Below, in pieces: positions 1-12,401 of a DNA stretch of 64,000 bases. Under the pieces are notes generated by a model. That model had not been told where the DNA came from. It saw nothing but the letters and a program-made list of their open reading frames with translations, and searched no databases. How positions within the stretch are numbered: the first letter of the stretch is position 1; each line of letters begins with the position of its first letter. The stretch covers positions 930,001 through 994,000 of the forward strand of contig JBCAML010000019.1 of the NCBI GenBank assembly GCA_038503075.1, in the 5' to 3' direction. This DNA is from Gyromitra esculenta. Lineage: Eukaryota; Ascomycota; Pezizomycetes; Pezizales; Discinaceae. The position numbers and the translations under genes are program-made.

Positions 1-364
1 CCGCAGCCCGTTCTTTCTCTTCAATCTTCTTAGCTTCAATTTTACTACTTAGCTCGCGAAGTGCACCATCACAAATCTCACCACGACCCTTCGCGGTTGA
101 GCCTAGTGACATAAGGTCCGAGAGGAGCGAGGTCAAGCTCGCGGCGGCGGGTATCGATGAGATTGAGTCGGGCGAGTTGTTGACGTACCTATCGAGGACC
201 TCGTCGTAGTTGACACGCAGGGGCTCGAAGGAGGATAGATGGGTGATTTCGGAGAGCGCTGAGGCGGGAGTTGTGTTACGAGAGCGAGAACGGCGTTGGG
301 AACTGGCGCCGCCTGGACCGCCGCCGCGAGTCTTGCCTTTGCCTTTCCCGCCTTTCCCGGACAT
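1..364 (-). CDS. N-terminal part of an unrecognised protein (runs off the left edge)
   Basis: The minus-strand frame is open from the ATG at 364 to the window edge (121 codons). It starts MSGKGGKGKGKTRGGG, a basic Gly/Lys/Arg-rich tail of about 30 residues. A Ser/Thr-rich link follows, then a stretch containing SALSEITHLSSFEPL, YDEVLDRYV and SLTSLLSDL, and finally a charged run rich in Lys/Glu (SSKIEAKKIEEKERAA) that looks like the start of a helix or coiled coil. This frame is preferred over the overlapping -1 frame (133-477) because it gives a helical, charged protein rather than a Pro/Thr-rich shadow. The basic tail and charged helix suggest a nuclear or chromatin-associated protein, but that is inference and I do not recognise the family. 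The rest of the gene lies to the left of the window. Confidence 0.6.
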   Translation of the reverse strand, partial: MSGKGGKGKGKTRGGGPGGASSQRRSRSRNTTPASALSEITHLSSFEPLRVNYDEVLDRYVNNSPDSISSIPAAASLTSLLSDLMSLGSTAKGRGEICDGALRELSSKIEAKKIEEKERAA

Positions 365-3300
365 TGTACCGGGAGGGTGAGAGGAATGGGACGACGAACT
401 GGAGGGCGTAGAGTCTGCGATTTGAGCGAGCGGGGGGGGGTTGTGTGAGTTGAGAGTGTGGACGTGTTTGCCGTCAAGGGGTGTCTGGAGCTGAGAAGGA
501 GAGAAGACGACTGTGAAGCTGGCAGTCGGGGGTTTGACGTCGGAGAGACGCCAAGGAGAATGCCGTTAGCGTGGTGGTGGCGCCAGGGGAAACTATTCTG
601 TAAACAGTTAGCTTATTTTGGATCGTGCAACACGAGATAATCGCGATAATCAGACGATGCTCCAGCCACAGAGCTCCAGCGGACCCATCACCATCGAGCT
701 TTTGATGGGAATCTGCTGCTGCTGAGAAAACGTAACATACTTGCAGTAATCTCTCCTCGCCGTTCTGCTTTGCAATTGCTGACCTGCCGTTGAGTGGTGG
801 CGGAGGCGTCAGTCAGTCAGCCCACAGGAGACTTCTCAGGATTCGAGATGCATCTAGAATGAGAATGGGGGTGTTTAATTGGGGATGTTAAGATCTGGCG
901 AACGTCACTGTGCATAGAAGGATCTCGGGCTGGGAGATGCGTGATCCATTGGATGACTGGGCACGAGCTCTTTGTGCCGTCGACATACAGCCTTCGCTAT
1001 ACTTAAGTAGCACAGTGCCAACCCAAAGCAAATACAGCAGCCATGCACTTCACGTGACAATTGAAATACGTGTGGCATCAGTCCGTGAAGACCACTACAT
1101 GTATATGCATGTACTTATACCCCGTCAGCCCTAATCCCCATCAACAAGGCTCTTCTCGAGTCCCCAGCGTCATCAGCAGGGAACAGCCATTCTGCGTACT
1201 TAGGTATATAATCGAAATACCTATTCAGCATGTATCCTATTGCTATAACAGAATAGAAGCAAGATCGACGGGAGACATAAATTTAGAAATACACGTAGGA
1301 TACAATTCCGTCACAGCAGATCACTCGTATAGTAGTTTCATCGGCATCAAAATGTAAGCTATGAATAAACAACCTCTATTTTTAACAGCCTCACCAAAAA
1401 CCATTTTACGTCCCAACGGGACTTGGGCTTGGTTACTTTCAGCACTCTACTCACGATAGACCTTAGAGGATTGGTTTCGTCCCAAAATCGGCCCCTCCTT
1501 CTCCACGTGAAAGAGTTTACTCTAAACCTGCACAGAATTCGTCCAATCTACTCCACTATACTAGATGATGACACTTTTAAACTCTCCTCACGAATAGAAC
1601 AGTAAACCACTGACGCCTCACACGATCCCTTCCTCCACAGAGCACCCAGAAACAACCCACAAGCAACCATCCCAACACAGCTCCAGCAAATACATGTACC
1701 CATCCATCCATTCTTTCGTCCCACCCTAACGCCCAAAACTAACGCAAATCAGCATCCATCCCAAACCACCCCCCCAAAAAAATACTAACCCATAACCCTC
1801 CATTCCAACTCCAAAGCTCGCACCAATCCTCCCACCGCAATGCAGCTAGAAGCAAATACAGAGGACTACCTAGTCCAGTCCTAACTAATCTAGTTCTATG
1901 CATGCGTACTGCAAAAGATACAATATAATTACCACAACAATACAATACCTCTATCCCATAAGTGCCATTGCCAATCCGCACCACCGCGTTACCACTCCCC
2001 GGTCTCCTATGGCTTCACGGAGTGAGGCGGACGATAGATACGTATTTTCAGTTTTTATGGCTCTCATTGTCTTCGTATTTAATACTCGTGATTTGTTGAG
2101 ACGAATACGGATGATGAGGAAGGAGGGTTTAGGGGTTGGCTTGATTCTGGTTATGATGCCGAGTGATGGTGGGTGATGCATATATGCGGTTGGATGCATG
2201 GGGGATGGTGGTTGTTAGCGTTACATGTGTATATGTATACGTTGCACTAAATCACCTATAAGACGGATGTTAAGCACAGAAACTTACGCTTAAAGTAAAA
2301 CTCAAACACTAAACACCCGGTAATTAATACCCAAACCAGGCAGGAATAAAGGCAGTAGGTCTGCCTAAAGCGGAGTCAACTTTATAGTTACCGGGGGGAT
2401 ACACGTACATAACCACCTGTCCCTTTTTCCTGGATACTTTTTTTCCCGACTCGTACAACCATTACAGCGAGTGATAGTCCATGACGATGCGTTGTACCGT
2501 CCGATCGCCATCTCATCCACCTTGAACCCAAACCAAACCAAACCAAACCAAACACGAGAACAACAACGGGAGAAAACTTATAATTAGGTGAAAGCAATTA
2601 ATCGAAACGTATTGCAATAATAGAATAGCATCCACTACTAATCTCCATACTCTTCTCTCTAACAAAAACACTCGATCGCAAGTCAACAACTAATATTGGG
2701 ACATCCGTTGGCATAACGCATCTTCTGTCAAGTCTCAATGCATACGTAAATGTATGTACACATATACGCCGGTCAAAAACAAAAACCAGACGAGAAGTAA
2801 CCGGCGCGGCTAATCGCCAATCCCGGACGGAAGTCATTTCCCCCCATTTCCCATATTTTCCTTCCTCTTCCTTCCCCTTCCCTCCCTCCCTTCACCCCAC
2901 CCGATATCGGAAGAATCGGCAAAGCTACGTCGACCAATCCAGGGATCTCCATCCTGTCCAGCACCGAAAATCGCAGATCTACAGAAGAGAGGGGGGAGGG
3001 GGCAGAAGTCCATACACAAATCACAAATACAAATACGATATCTATCCAAGAAACAGATGGCAAAGACCAACCGACGAAGCTATGACGATGGGAAGGGGTG
3101 GGGGGGGAAGGGAAGGGACATATATATGGAAAAGGAAAGAAAAAAAAGGGAGGAGAGGAAGAGAAAGAAGAAAAGCTTAGCATTTTTTTCTAAACAAGAT
3201 TTTATTTTATTAGGGAAAAGGGTTCTGTCATATCTTGCCAAGAGTTGCCAAGTTGAGCGATCCGATCAGCCCGCACCGGCAGCTAGGCTGTGACCGGTTT

Positions 3301-4433
3301 CGCCCACCTAGCAGAATACCGGGGAGGGATACATGTATGTAGCTGCATGTGAAACAAGGGTCCAAGCCGAGTTACCCGGCGGGGGGGGGGGTGGGAGGTT
3401 TGTTGCGGTTCGGGGATTGTGGGAGCCGGGAGGGCGGGTTACGTATGTATCATGGAGCGAGTAGCGTGATGGGAGAGTGTATTCTATTGTGGGATTGTGG
3501 GACTGGATTGAGGTTGGGATAGGCAGAGGGAGAGTGCTTGGAGACCTCGTATAGATCTCTACTGGAGTACATGTACTTACTTTAGCAGCACAGGGGAGCG
3601 AGTGGACGGAAGGGCCGTGAAGATTGCCGAGGACTGGAGGGTGGTTGATCAACAACAGCCGCCCTACGCGTCTCAGTTGGCAAGCAACGGGGAGGGAGAG
3701 GGAGAGAAGAGGCCGACAGACCCAGCAGCAGGCAGGCAGGCAGGCAGGCAGGCATACAGACAGACATATGGACAGGCATACGGACACACAGACAGACAGA
3801 CACAAACACACACAGGCACAGACACAGAAAGAATAAAGTGCAGTTTCAACATCTGCATCTACAACAGTACGGTACAGTACGGCACTCTGCAGTACAGACA
3901 CAACTCAACATCACCACCCCTAAACCTTCCTTCCAAGCTTTGTTCTCTATTCTGTACTCTGTGCTCGCCGTCTCAATCCCAACCTCAACTCGCCGTTTGG
4001 TTTCATCCCATATCATATCATCCATCCATCCATCCATCACATCACATCACATCATATCATATCTCCATTCCCATATCCAGTCTCTCATATCGCTGCCGCC
4101 CAACCCTAGAATCACATCAAAGCACCAGATCAGAACAGATCAGAACCCCACCTCTCCCCTTCCATCCCATCCCAACCGCATATCTGCTTCTCGTGATTAA
4201 TCCTCCCCAGTGCACGTCAGCTGTCTCCTGGTATCGCTGTCCTTTCTCCCGATACCTGCCCTTCCCCTCCCCCCATTCCCTCCCATTCCCTCTTCCATCG
4301 TCACCATAGATTCTCCGTCGCCTTGAATTCGAGGCTCTCAGAGCCGCAACCCCCCCTCCCCCTAGCCATATATAATATATATACCCGAAATCTACTGTTC
4401 CGGTCATGTGTAAGTGACTGACATCCCTTTTGC
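365..4433. other. Spacer without a supported gene; low-complexity tracts
   Basis: No convincing coding exon was found on either strand. The stretch holds a (CCAAA)n tract near 2528-2553, a GA-rich block at 3090-3180 and a C-rich minus-strand complement at 2840-3000. It also has a GGCA/GACA microsatellite at 3731-3830 and (CATC/ACATC)n around 4018-4070. Four copies of the palindrome TACATGTA lie at 1096, 1691, 3330 and 3568. The last 500 nt is pyrimidine-rich on the plus strand and probably belongs to the promoter and leader of the RING gene. The long frames at 3308-3901 and 3602-4309 are products of the microsatellites. Confidence 0.6.
3731..3754. repeat. (GGCA)6 microsatellite continuing into GACA-type repeats
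   Basis: Six perfect GGCA units are followed by a degenerate CAGACA/CACA-rich tract to about 3830. They create long but meaningless open frames on both strands. Confidence 0.85.
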
Positions 4434-6465
4434 ATGTTTCGGAGTCTCTTGGCTCTTTGTCCGCTAATCAAAGTCATCTCCAATGCAGCCGCGGATAGTC
4501 TCCACGCTTCCGTCCTCATCTTGCCGAATCCTCAATTGTCGACCCCAGAGCATTTGACAGAGATACCTAGAGTCAAGGTCCGCAAACATAATCATTTGGG
4601 TATTCAATGACGAATGAAATATATCACTGCATCCACATTTCCCCATCTTGTTGATCTCATAGCTCTATCTTTGTTCATACGCACTGCTTTTCCACATTCC
4701 CTCTACCTTTGTCTGCACTTGACTTTTCACATTCCGTTCACATCGTGATCCCCCCCACAGCTCTGCCTTTGTTCATAAATACTGGATCTCCCATTTTGTC
4801 GTTCATACAATCTCCTTCGCTCGCTCTACTCATACGCACTTGGCTTGTCGTCCATACTCTTAACACACAACTCGCTGACTCTACCTCTGCCCCTCCCCCA
4901 GGATAACATCACTTTCGCAATCAATATCTCCACCGATATCCTAACCCTCTACACAGGTTCCGCCGCGCGAGGCGACGACATCTCTGGTCTCCTCTACGTT
5001 CCCACCGTCAACGAAACCAAACGGTGTCCCGACCTTTCCACTATCCCCACGAACGTCACGCACAAAGATGATTTACCGAACGCCAACTACGATCTGATCG
5101 GCTTCGCTCCATGGATCTCCGGGAACTGCAGCCAGATGTTTCTTAAAGCCGCCGGTGCGGAAACCTCTACAGTGCGCGGCTTCGTCTTCTTCACACTTGA
5201 CCCTGAGGCTCACATTCCTTCGCGAGGCGATCCGCTGTGGTCTGGTGTGTCATTTCGGAATCTGGATTTTCCGATATACGCCATTCGCGGATACGATGGG
5301 ATACGGCTTATGAATAAGGTGGCAGAGTACTCAGGGAACATGAGTGATGCGTGGGAGGCTCACAATCTTACACGGTATTACAATTCTACGGATTACGCGA
5401 GGGTGTACATGGAGGTTGATACAGGTAAATTTCATGGGCGGGTGCCGGTGTCGGTGGGGGTGCTATTGCATATATGATGTGGTGGCCAGTTTGCTGAGTT
5501 ATCTATCATAGGACAAAGAAACCCACTACCTGGGCTTTGGTTGTTCTTGCTAGTCGTTCTAGCGGTACTCATAGTGATCGTAGGCCTGACATCGCTGAGT
5601 ATGCACTGGCTCCAATACCAGCACCGCCAGCGTCTCCGGCGACGAGTAGCAAGCGGCCAAGTCGACCTAGAAGCCCTCGGCATCAAACGACTCTCGGTCC
5701 CCCGTAAGGTCCTCGAAACTTTCCCAATCCGCGTCTACGTCCCCGAACCCACCGCTCCACCGCCACCACCCGAACTATTATCACCACGCCCAGTCTACAA
5801 GGCCCCGATCCGCAACTTCGCAGCTCCCGATCCTCCACTACCACCCACGCCACCCCCAATCTCGCGGCGCCCGTCACGTTACCGTCATCTGGATACAACA
5901 CTGCAGCGTGGATACTCGCAAACGCAGTGTCCGATTTGCCTCGAAGACTTCACACCATACAACACAGTTGTGCGCGAATTACCCTGTCTGCACGTTTTCC
6001 ACCCAGACTGTATCGACCCGTTCTTGGAATCACAATCGTCACTATGTCCGTTGTGCAAGTCGTCAGCACTTCCGCAAGGCTATGTTCCGCCATCGCTCAC
6101 GAACGCTACTGTGCGCCGTGAGCGAAACTTGCGGAGGATGCGCGCGCGGGTTGATGCCGGGGGCGGTTCGGGCGGTGGGGGATGGTGGTCACGATTTGTC
6201 CCGGGACGTACGGGGGGGCATATGTACCACATGCATGCGCATAGTGCGGTTGGGCCGGTGGAGATGAGTCAACAAGGCGCGCCGTTTCGGAATGCGACAG
6301 GTGTGGGTGTTGAGGATGAGGATACGAGTACTAGGCCGAAATGTAAGTGTCTGGGTAACGTTTGGCGGGAGAGGGTGGTTTTGGATTTTGGATTTGGACT
6401 GATCGGCAGTTTTTGTATATTTAGGGAAACGAGCATTTAGTGTTATATTCCCGGGCTTTCGATGA
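4434..6465 (+). CDS. PA-domain / transmembrane / RING-H2 E3 ubiquitin ligase
   Basis: This is a predicted membrane-anchored ubiquitin ligase of the PA-TM-RING class, acting in the secretory or endosomal system. Proposed exons are 4434-4577, 4902-5424, 5512-6342 and 6425-6465 (512 aa). Exon 1 encodes a signal peptide, MFRSLLALCPLIKVISNAAA. Residues 49-222 form a lumenal region with many N-x-S/T sites. One hydrophobic segment follows at about 230-252 (LWLFLLVVLAVLIVIVGL), then a Pro-rich cytosolic linker. The RING-H2 lies at about 362-405, with CPIC, C-LH-FH-C and CPLC in C3H2C3 order. The last intron joins AAA-T to GG, giving the ending WKRAFSVIFPGFR. Exons 2-4 are well supported: the 3' acceptor at 4901 has a CTGAC branch site, and frames join cleanly. 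The exon 1 donor (GTCCGC at 4578) is weak and its 324-nt intron may hide another small exon. Confidence 0.82.
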
Positions 6466-7020
6466 TTTACGGTTGATTTTTTTTGGCTTGCATTTAGCAC
6501 TCGTTGGACTGGACTGGACGGAGCTTCATTGGGTCTGCTTTTTTAGGGGAACCTGCATTTGCATCTTCATACTTTCGTTCTCCCCCCTCACTATATACCA
6601 CCATGGAACATATTTTTCACTCGTTCATATTAGGATTGGGAAGGTGTTTATGTTTTTTGTATAAACTGCTTTATTTTTCTCTCGTTTTTTTATATTTATT
6701 ATTGGGACACGTTGGAGTTCTTGATTTTGTATTTTGATTTTGGGTTGATTTTGGACTTGTATGTTGTTTTGTTATGACATTTGTAGTTTGGTATGGCCTT
6801 TTTTTGTTATAGTTTAGGCTGTGTTCTTTTATAGTTATGCTAAGGGATGGGATGGGATCGATACTGCATTGTTTATTTTTATTTTTACTGATTGGGGGCG
6901 TACTTTGAGAATGTGTCTTTTATTAATTATTGAATGTAGGTGAAAATTAAAAGATGGATTTGGGAATCGAAGTGTAGGGGCTATCCTCCTGGTGAGTGTT
7001 ATTATTTTGGTATAGCTGGT
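6466..7020. other. T-rich spacer between convergent genes
   Basis: This T-rich, low-complexity stretch holds the 3' ends of the RING gene (plus) and rmi1 (minus). The short ORFs here (6440-6737) read through poly-T runs and are not credible. Confidence 0.6.
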
Positions 7021-7782
7021 TCAATTCTGCCGTGATTTCAGCTCTTCTATCGCAGCTTGTAGTGTTTGCTTCCGACTCGCCAACCACGCTTGATTCATAG
7101 CCTCGATCTTGCCACCTAGGAATATCGTATTCGCTGGCGTTAGTAGCAGTAGTCCTCTAGCCGCGATGACGTTCTTCAAAACCATCTACTCCCATTAGCC
7201 TTATGCTAATAGCCCAGGGTCGGGAGGGGAGACCTTTGCTCCAATAGCCATATCACTCTTAACCCCCTCTACAGGCTTCAACTCAATCCCATAAACCCTC
7301 CTCCCCCCTGCATCTTCAAGCAACACTTTACACGGCCCCGTCTTCCCCGTCTGCCCACCTCCAGCTCCACCACCAACCTGCGTCCCCCCTTCTTCCGGCG
7401 CAACCCTCACCACCTCCCGTCCCCTCTGCACCTCCCCCCTCTCCGCCATCTCGATCCTATCAATCTGCTCAACCCTACTAACGCCCACGTCTTCTACACT
7501 TATGACCTGCACCGCAATCGGGCCCGGCAGCAGCGTCGCCGCCGCGTCGACGTCGTGCGCTCCCGGCGGAAAACACAGGTTCGCGTGCGGCTGCAGCGAC
7601 TCCGTGATGTCGGAGGCGAGGACGCGGAACTTGAGGGATGCGAGGAGGGCGGGACCCGTGGGCTGCTGGCGGGACGAGGTCACGGAGGTGAGGGCCTGGG
7701 AGAGCCAGGTTGGGCGCGGGTGCAGGTGCAGGGCTGTGGTGAAGTGGGTTAGGAGGGTGTCGATTGATGGGGCTGGGGGCAT
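7021..7782 (-). CDS. rmi1: RecQ-mediated genome instability protein 1 (Rmi1)
   Basis: Rmi1 is the OB-fold partner of the RecQ helicase-Top3 dissolvasome, which resolves double Holliday junctions in the nucleus. Two exons are proposed: 7782-7234 (183 codons) and 7185-7021 (54 codons plus stop), giving 237 aa, close to the 241 aa of budding yeast Rmi1. The N-terminal helical part ends near residue 75. The OB-fold strands include LLPGPIAVQVISVEDVG and, after a Gly-rich loop, CKVLLEDAGGRRVYGIELKP. Splicing joins AIGAK to MVLKNVIAARGLLLLTP, then FLGGKIEAMNQAW. This matches the family pattern of G-K-V-L-L-K-N followed by the LLTPxN...LGGKIE signature. The intron is only 48 nt with an unusual GTCTCC donor. 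Codons 110-150 are a low-complexity insert (EEGGTQVGGGAGGGQ). Confidence 0.87.
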
Positions 7783-8450
7783 TGTGAGTGGGTGGTGTGG
7801 TGTTGGGAGGGAGGGGTTTTGGTGGTTGTGGTTGTGGTCGGGGGGGAGAAGGTGACGTCGTTGTACAGGTGGTGGTTCCTGGGCTGTTTTTAGATACCCT
7901 AGAAAGCCCTATGGACTTGGCGCCAAGTTGGTATGGCTGGGCGTGCAGTATTAGAATATTTTTAATAGTTGGTAGGGTACTTTGGAGGAGTTAGCTGTGA
8001 GGGTTGGGATTTGTTGATGGTGTTTCTGGGGTAGAGTATTTAGAGTATGCTGCGGCTGGTAGTGACTGCTGGGATTTTATTCTAGCAACTTTGGCTTTAT
8101 AGAGTCTTGATCAGGTCATGTTGGGTAATTGGGGATAGACCTATAAGCAGTAGTAGCAATGTGTGTAGTCTATATGTACGACTATATCTATCTAGTTAAC
8201 GGTGACTTTACGACATATTTGGCTGGAAAAGGACTTCTTAATTATAAAAGGTACAGCGCCGTGTTAATGCATCTCTCAAACAATAAGCTGCGGAAAGAGT
8301 AGGGTACAGAATGGGGCACTAGTTGTGATGGACCTCAATCAGCCATTCCTTGCTAAGATAATTAAGCAAATATAATTGCAACAAGTCTATAGATCTAGGG
8401 GGGGGAAATGAAAAGAAATCCTTCCCCCAAATTCTCTCGGGTCGTAGCTA
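7783..8450. other. Spacer: rmi1 upstream region and 3' flank of the ankyrin gene
   Basis: No gene is supported. The first ~100 nt is GT-rich on the plus strand (a CA/CC-rich leader for rmi1). The remainder is AT-rich with no obvious repeat. Confidence 0.55.
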
Positions 8451-10475
8451 TCACGTTCTCTTCTCATCCCGCCCAGTAGAAGTATATTCCCCAAGCAATC
8501 CCCAACCACTCCTCTCCACGGACTCTGAATATATGGCGAAAAGCTGAGCAGCTGTAAATCCCGAAGTATTCTTCATAGTTTCATCAGCACCCCTCTCCTT
8601 CAGCATCCCCATCATCATTTCGTTTCCCATTATAGCTGCTTCATGGAGTAGCGTAGAGCCGTCTATGTTTGCATCATTAACGTCGACTCCATCCAGTAAT
8701 AGTTCCGCCATCTCTCTACCAATTTTCCTAGCTCCACCCCTGCTGTAGTCGTTGCGGATTCCCCAGACAATGGGTACCTCTAAGCCCTTGTTCTGAATAT
8801 TTGTGCGAGCTCCGTTTTTAAGCAGTAGCTTAGTATTCTTGATATTACAACTCCAGGCAGCGTAATGAAGAGGTGTTGCCCCAAGGCTATCTTGAGCGTT
8901 GACTGGGAACCCTTTATCGAGGAACATTTGCGTTAACCTTATATCCGTAGACTTTACTGCAAAATGGAGGATTGTCCTGCGATTCTCGCAACTCTCAAAA
9001 CTCGGGTAGGCCCTCTCTAGCAATGACTTATTCCTCCACGCTATCCCGCCTGCTAAGTTTACCACCGTATCTCCGTTTGTGGTCCGAGCGTTGAAATCCG
9101 CGCCCCTCTTGATCAGGAGTTCAAGCATTTCTTCATTATCTATATCGTGATGGAGCGCCGCCGCAAAGTGTAGTGCGGTCCATCCAAAGGCGTCTACGTC
9201 GGCGATATCGGCACCATCATCAAGTAGCTTTTCCACAAGCGAGATGCTTGATCCTAGAACTGCCAGATGAAGCAGTGTTCTTCCCTCTCGGCTGGTGCGG
9301 AAATCAGGCTCCAGCTCTTTCAGCACGAACTCTGGCAGCCGCTGAAACCCATCGCCGAGATATGCGAACTCAACTATCGTATCGCCGTTGTGATTCCGGA
9401 TATTGGGGTCAGCTCCGTACTCCATCAGCAACGAGATTAAGTGTTCGTTCCTCGACGCCGTGCTGTACGCAATATGTAATGATGTTGATCCACGAGAGTT
9501 TTTTAGGTTTGGGTTGGCTCCATTCTCGAGCAATGTTTTAACTAAACCGATTTTTCCAGAAAAGACTGCTTCGTGAAGCGCCGTGTTGCCAGCGCCGTCT
9601 TGTATATCGATATCCAGTCCATCCTCCAGTAGTGATTCCACCAACGCGAGAGTTGTGACATCTTCCTGTTCCCACGGATGCTTTATAGCTAAATGAAGGG
9701 CGGTCCTACCTTCATGTGTCCTAAAGGCGGGACCAGCGCTTTCAAGCATCAAAAGCGCCACTGCCTCACCCTCCAGGAAAATCTCGAACGGGAAGTCGCC
9801 TAGATCGTCTTGGGAAGTTGCGTCCGCTCCGCATTCGAGGAGAAGCCTGGTTATCACCTCGTTCCCCTCTACTGCTGCGAGGTGAATCGGCGATATTCCT
9901 TCGGCATTAAAGACATTGGCCACCGCGCCCCTGGAGAGCAGTAGCCAAACGGCCAGCTCGTTTACTTCGTTCGCCGCATAGTGAAGCGCCGTCAACCCCT
10001 TGGTGTCCCGAACCTCCATCATGACATCTGCACCCATATCTAACAGCAATTCAAGCATGACGCAGCGCTTATTTACGACTGCCAAGTGGAGAGGCGTGCA
10101 TTCCCCCATGGTACTTTGGACAAGGGCATTTCGCCCCACCTTCATTACTTTCTTATGCAGAATATCTATATTCGAAGATGGAGAGAGTGGCGTCTTAAAA
10201 AATAGGATCGGTGTTGCGTTCGCCCGCATCTCTGTAATCTTGAAGTTCTGCCCCTCCTCTAACAGCAGCCGGATTAATGCACTGTTCCCGGTCGCTGCAG
10301 CCCAATACATTGCTATAACTGTGTATTTGGGGTGGAGCGCACGACGATTGAGAATCCGCGCGAAGAAACATTTGAAGCGCCTGTTGATCTGGGAGAGGGT
10401 GTTGAAGTCTTTCGTGTCGAGATTTTCGGCAATGGCGTAGAGGAGCTCGTTTGAGAGATCGAGCAGCACAGTCAT
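8451..10475 (-). CDS. F-box / ankyrin-repeat protein
   Basis: A single intronless frame of 674 codons starts at the ATG at 10475. Residues 3-45 (LLDLSNELLYAIAENL, then FNTLSQINRRFKCFF) form an F-box-like motif of the kind that binds Skp1 in SCF ubiquitin ligases. From about residue 50 to 655 there are some 15 ankyrin units with typical TPLHLA, TALHYAA and LLLxxGADxN signatures, several degenerate (DFPFEIF, DTIVEFA, DTVVNLA). By architecture it would be a substrate adaptor that recruits targets through the ankyrin face; the substrate is unknown. Unlike the kinase-ankyrin gene at 39.8 kb, its repeats are diverged from one another, so it looks old and selectively maintained. No frameshift or stop is seen. 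Confidence 0.85.
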   Translation of the reverse strand: MTVLLDLSNELLYAIAENLDTKDFNTLSQINRRFKCFFARILNRRALHPKYTVIAMYWAAATGNSALIRLLLEEGQNFKITEMRANATPILFFKTPLSPSSNIDILHKKVMKVGRNALVQSTMGECTPLHLAVVNKRCVMLELLLDMGADVMMEVRDTKGLTALHYAANEVNELAVWLLLSRGAVANVFNAEGISPIHLAAVEGNEVITRLLLECGADATSQDDLGDFPFEIFLEGEAVALLMLESAGPAFRTHEGRTALHLAIKHPWEQEDVTTLALVESLLEDGLDIDIQDGAGNTALHEAVFSGKIGLVKTLLENGANPNLKNSRGSTSLHIAYSTASRNEHLISLLMEYGADPNIRNHNGDTIVEFAYLGDGFQRLPEFVLKELEPDFRTSREGRTLLHLAVLGSSISLVEKLLDDGADIADVDAFGWTALHFAAALHHDIDNEEMLELLIKRGADFNARTTNGDTVVNLAGGIAWRNKSLLERAYPSFESCENRRTILHFAVKSTDIRLTQMFLDKGFPVNAQDSLGATPLHYAAWSCNIKNTKLLLKNGARTNIQNKGLEVPIVWGIRNDYSRGGARKIGREMAELLLDGVDVNDANIDGSTLLHEAAIMGNEMMMGMLKERGADETMKNTSGFTAAQLFAIYSESVERSGWGLLGEYTSTGRDEKRT

Positions 10476-12401
10476 GGCTAGGCTATTTTTTTTTTTTGGG
10501 AGTTGTCTTCTAGTATCAGCGGTTCAGCGAGGTTCAGTCAATCAAGAGCTGATAGGATTACATACATGTACCTTTAGTCCGGAATCCAGGCAGCACCACC
10601 AGGATCTCGCAAATATATTTGTCGACAATAGTTTTTCACAACGAGGGAGGCTGTTAACCGAGGACTGCGGATTTCTTAGCTTTAAATCAATAATCAAGGC
10701 AGCACTGCTAAGGTGTTTCAAATATATAGATCGAAGAAAGCTTCTCATGACAATGGAGGGCCTTAATGCAATTGAACAAGCTCTGCTACCAGGTATCCAG
10801 AGTTGCAACTCAGGCTCCCCCAATGACGCATTAGTCTGATTACTACAGTTTCCAAAGCTGTGGTGTTTGCACAAATCTATCCCTTTTAGGTCTTGATCTA
10901 AAGTCGTGAAGTCCTGGCGATGTTTCTTCCAAGCCACAAATGTCCGGACGATAGAGCCTCAATAATCGAGCAATACAGCACAAAAAGGAGGGTATATTAT
11001 CTTCACAACTTTCCCATATACTGTCGCCATAATGAGACAGTAGAGTAGAATCTAGAGTATTGCAGCATTGTTGGGGCGACTTCATTCCGTTTTTCGTATA
11101 GTTGACCAGACCGTTGTAGCGATAATTTGAAAGATACATGTATTCCTGGCAAATAACGTCATGCCTTAGAGCCCATAAGCAGTGCCTTTCTAGGGTTTGA
11201 TAAAATGACGTTGTAAGGCGGATAATCACTCATGTCAGTTGACAACCACGGTAGGATGGTAGATACGTGTCCATACATAGTGTGAGAACGTAAGGTAGAG
11301 TCCCTATAGCGGTATGTACTGCAGATATATCTTGATCAGCCTCAGTCCAGCTAAGATAAGGCGCTCTCTATTCCTTTATTTGACGGATTCAAGAGGAATA
11401 CCAAGGTTTTGATGTGATGATGTTTTCCGAGTGATATATTGTGACTTAATGTACCATCCTTGCATATTATAGGTTTGCTAGCTCTCCTAATATTTCGAGC
11501 TAAGCTTCATTATATTCAAATAATTAAAAATCAAACCTACAGCGACATATAGGTACACAATATTCTCGGGCCATTGTTCTACCCAAATTGTCTTAGCAGG
11601 GTGCTAGTGCTCTCCCCTGTCTCTACTCTGTTGCTCTCCATTCTCCAAAAATCCATGGCCGTACCGCCTCCCCCACGAACTCTCACTCGATTAAATGCAC
11701 TACCCCCGAGCTAGCATAGGAAGGTGCGGATGATTATTGGTGGGTGACGCAGGGCTCCGGGGAGATTCAGGAACGTGTAAACATAAAGTCTAAAGGTTGC
11801 TACTTTTCTAGGAATCATTGTCATATTCACGCTCGTGAAATATAACTTGGTTTTCTACTGAGTTGGTTCACACATGCCTAGCTCCCTAGGCTAGTGGAAG
11901 ATATAGGTCTAATTTAAGAACTTGTACCGCAAAAAAGTCCTAGTTCCCTCTAGAACTGTTTAAGGTGTTCAATGGGTATCTGCTCTAGACTGGGCCGTAG
12001 AAATATGCAGGCTTCTTTCCTGGCTTTGGCTTCTCTGAGCAAGAGCTTGGATTCTCCTTATATTACCCCAGCACTCCGATGCACAGCCTCGATTTGATCT
12101 TCCTCTTCCCATTTCCCACCCACAATCCAGACACTCACGCTCCTTCAACCCTTATCCCACACTCTCCATATTGAATATACCGCGATGATCGATTCGAAAC
12201 GTGATATTGGACTGAATTTGGAACCAGAAACCTTGGATGCAGAAGACCAACCGACGCCGTTATTTAGAAGAAAAAAAGAATAGAAATCAATCATTTTGAT
12301 ACAAGTAATTTTTTTGATTTCTCCCCCTTCCCTCCCCAACTTTTTTGTTATTTGTTACGGACATCCAGAAGAAAAAAAAGGAAAACCCATTTAATGCACG
12401 T
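10476..12401. other. Spacer without a supported gene
   Basis: Frames of 120-130 codons occur at 10474-10839 (plus), 10542-10937 (minus) and 10843-11229 (minus). They overlap each other, carry no recognisable motif and have erratic composition, so none is called. TACATGTA palindromes lie at 10563 and 11135. The 3' flank of the eL31 gene occupies the right end. Confidence 0.55.

Noticed and set aside
3308..4309. Long overlapping ORFs on both strands (197 and 235 codons)
   Set aside because: They are open only because GGCA/GACA, CATC and similar microsatellites lack stop codons; the products are low-complexity Cys/Leu or Thr/Gln repeats with no domain.
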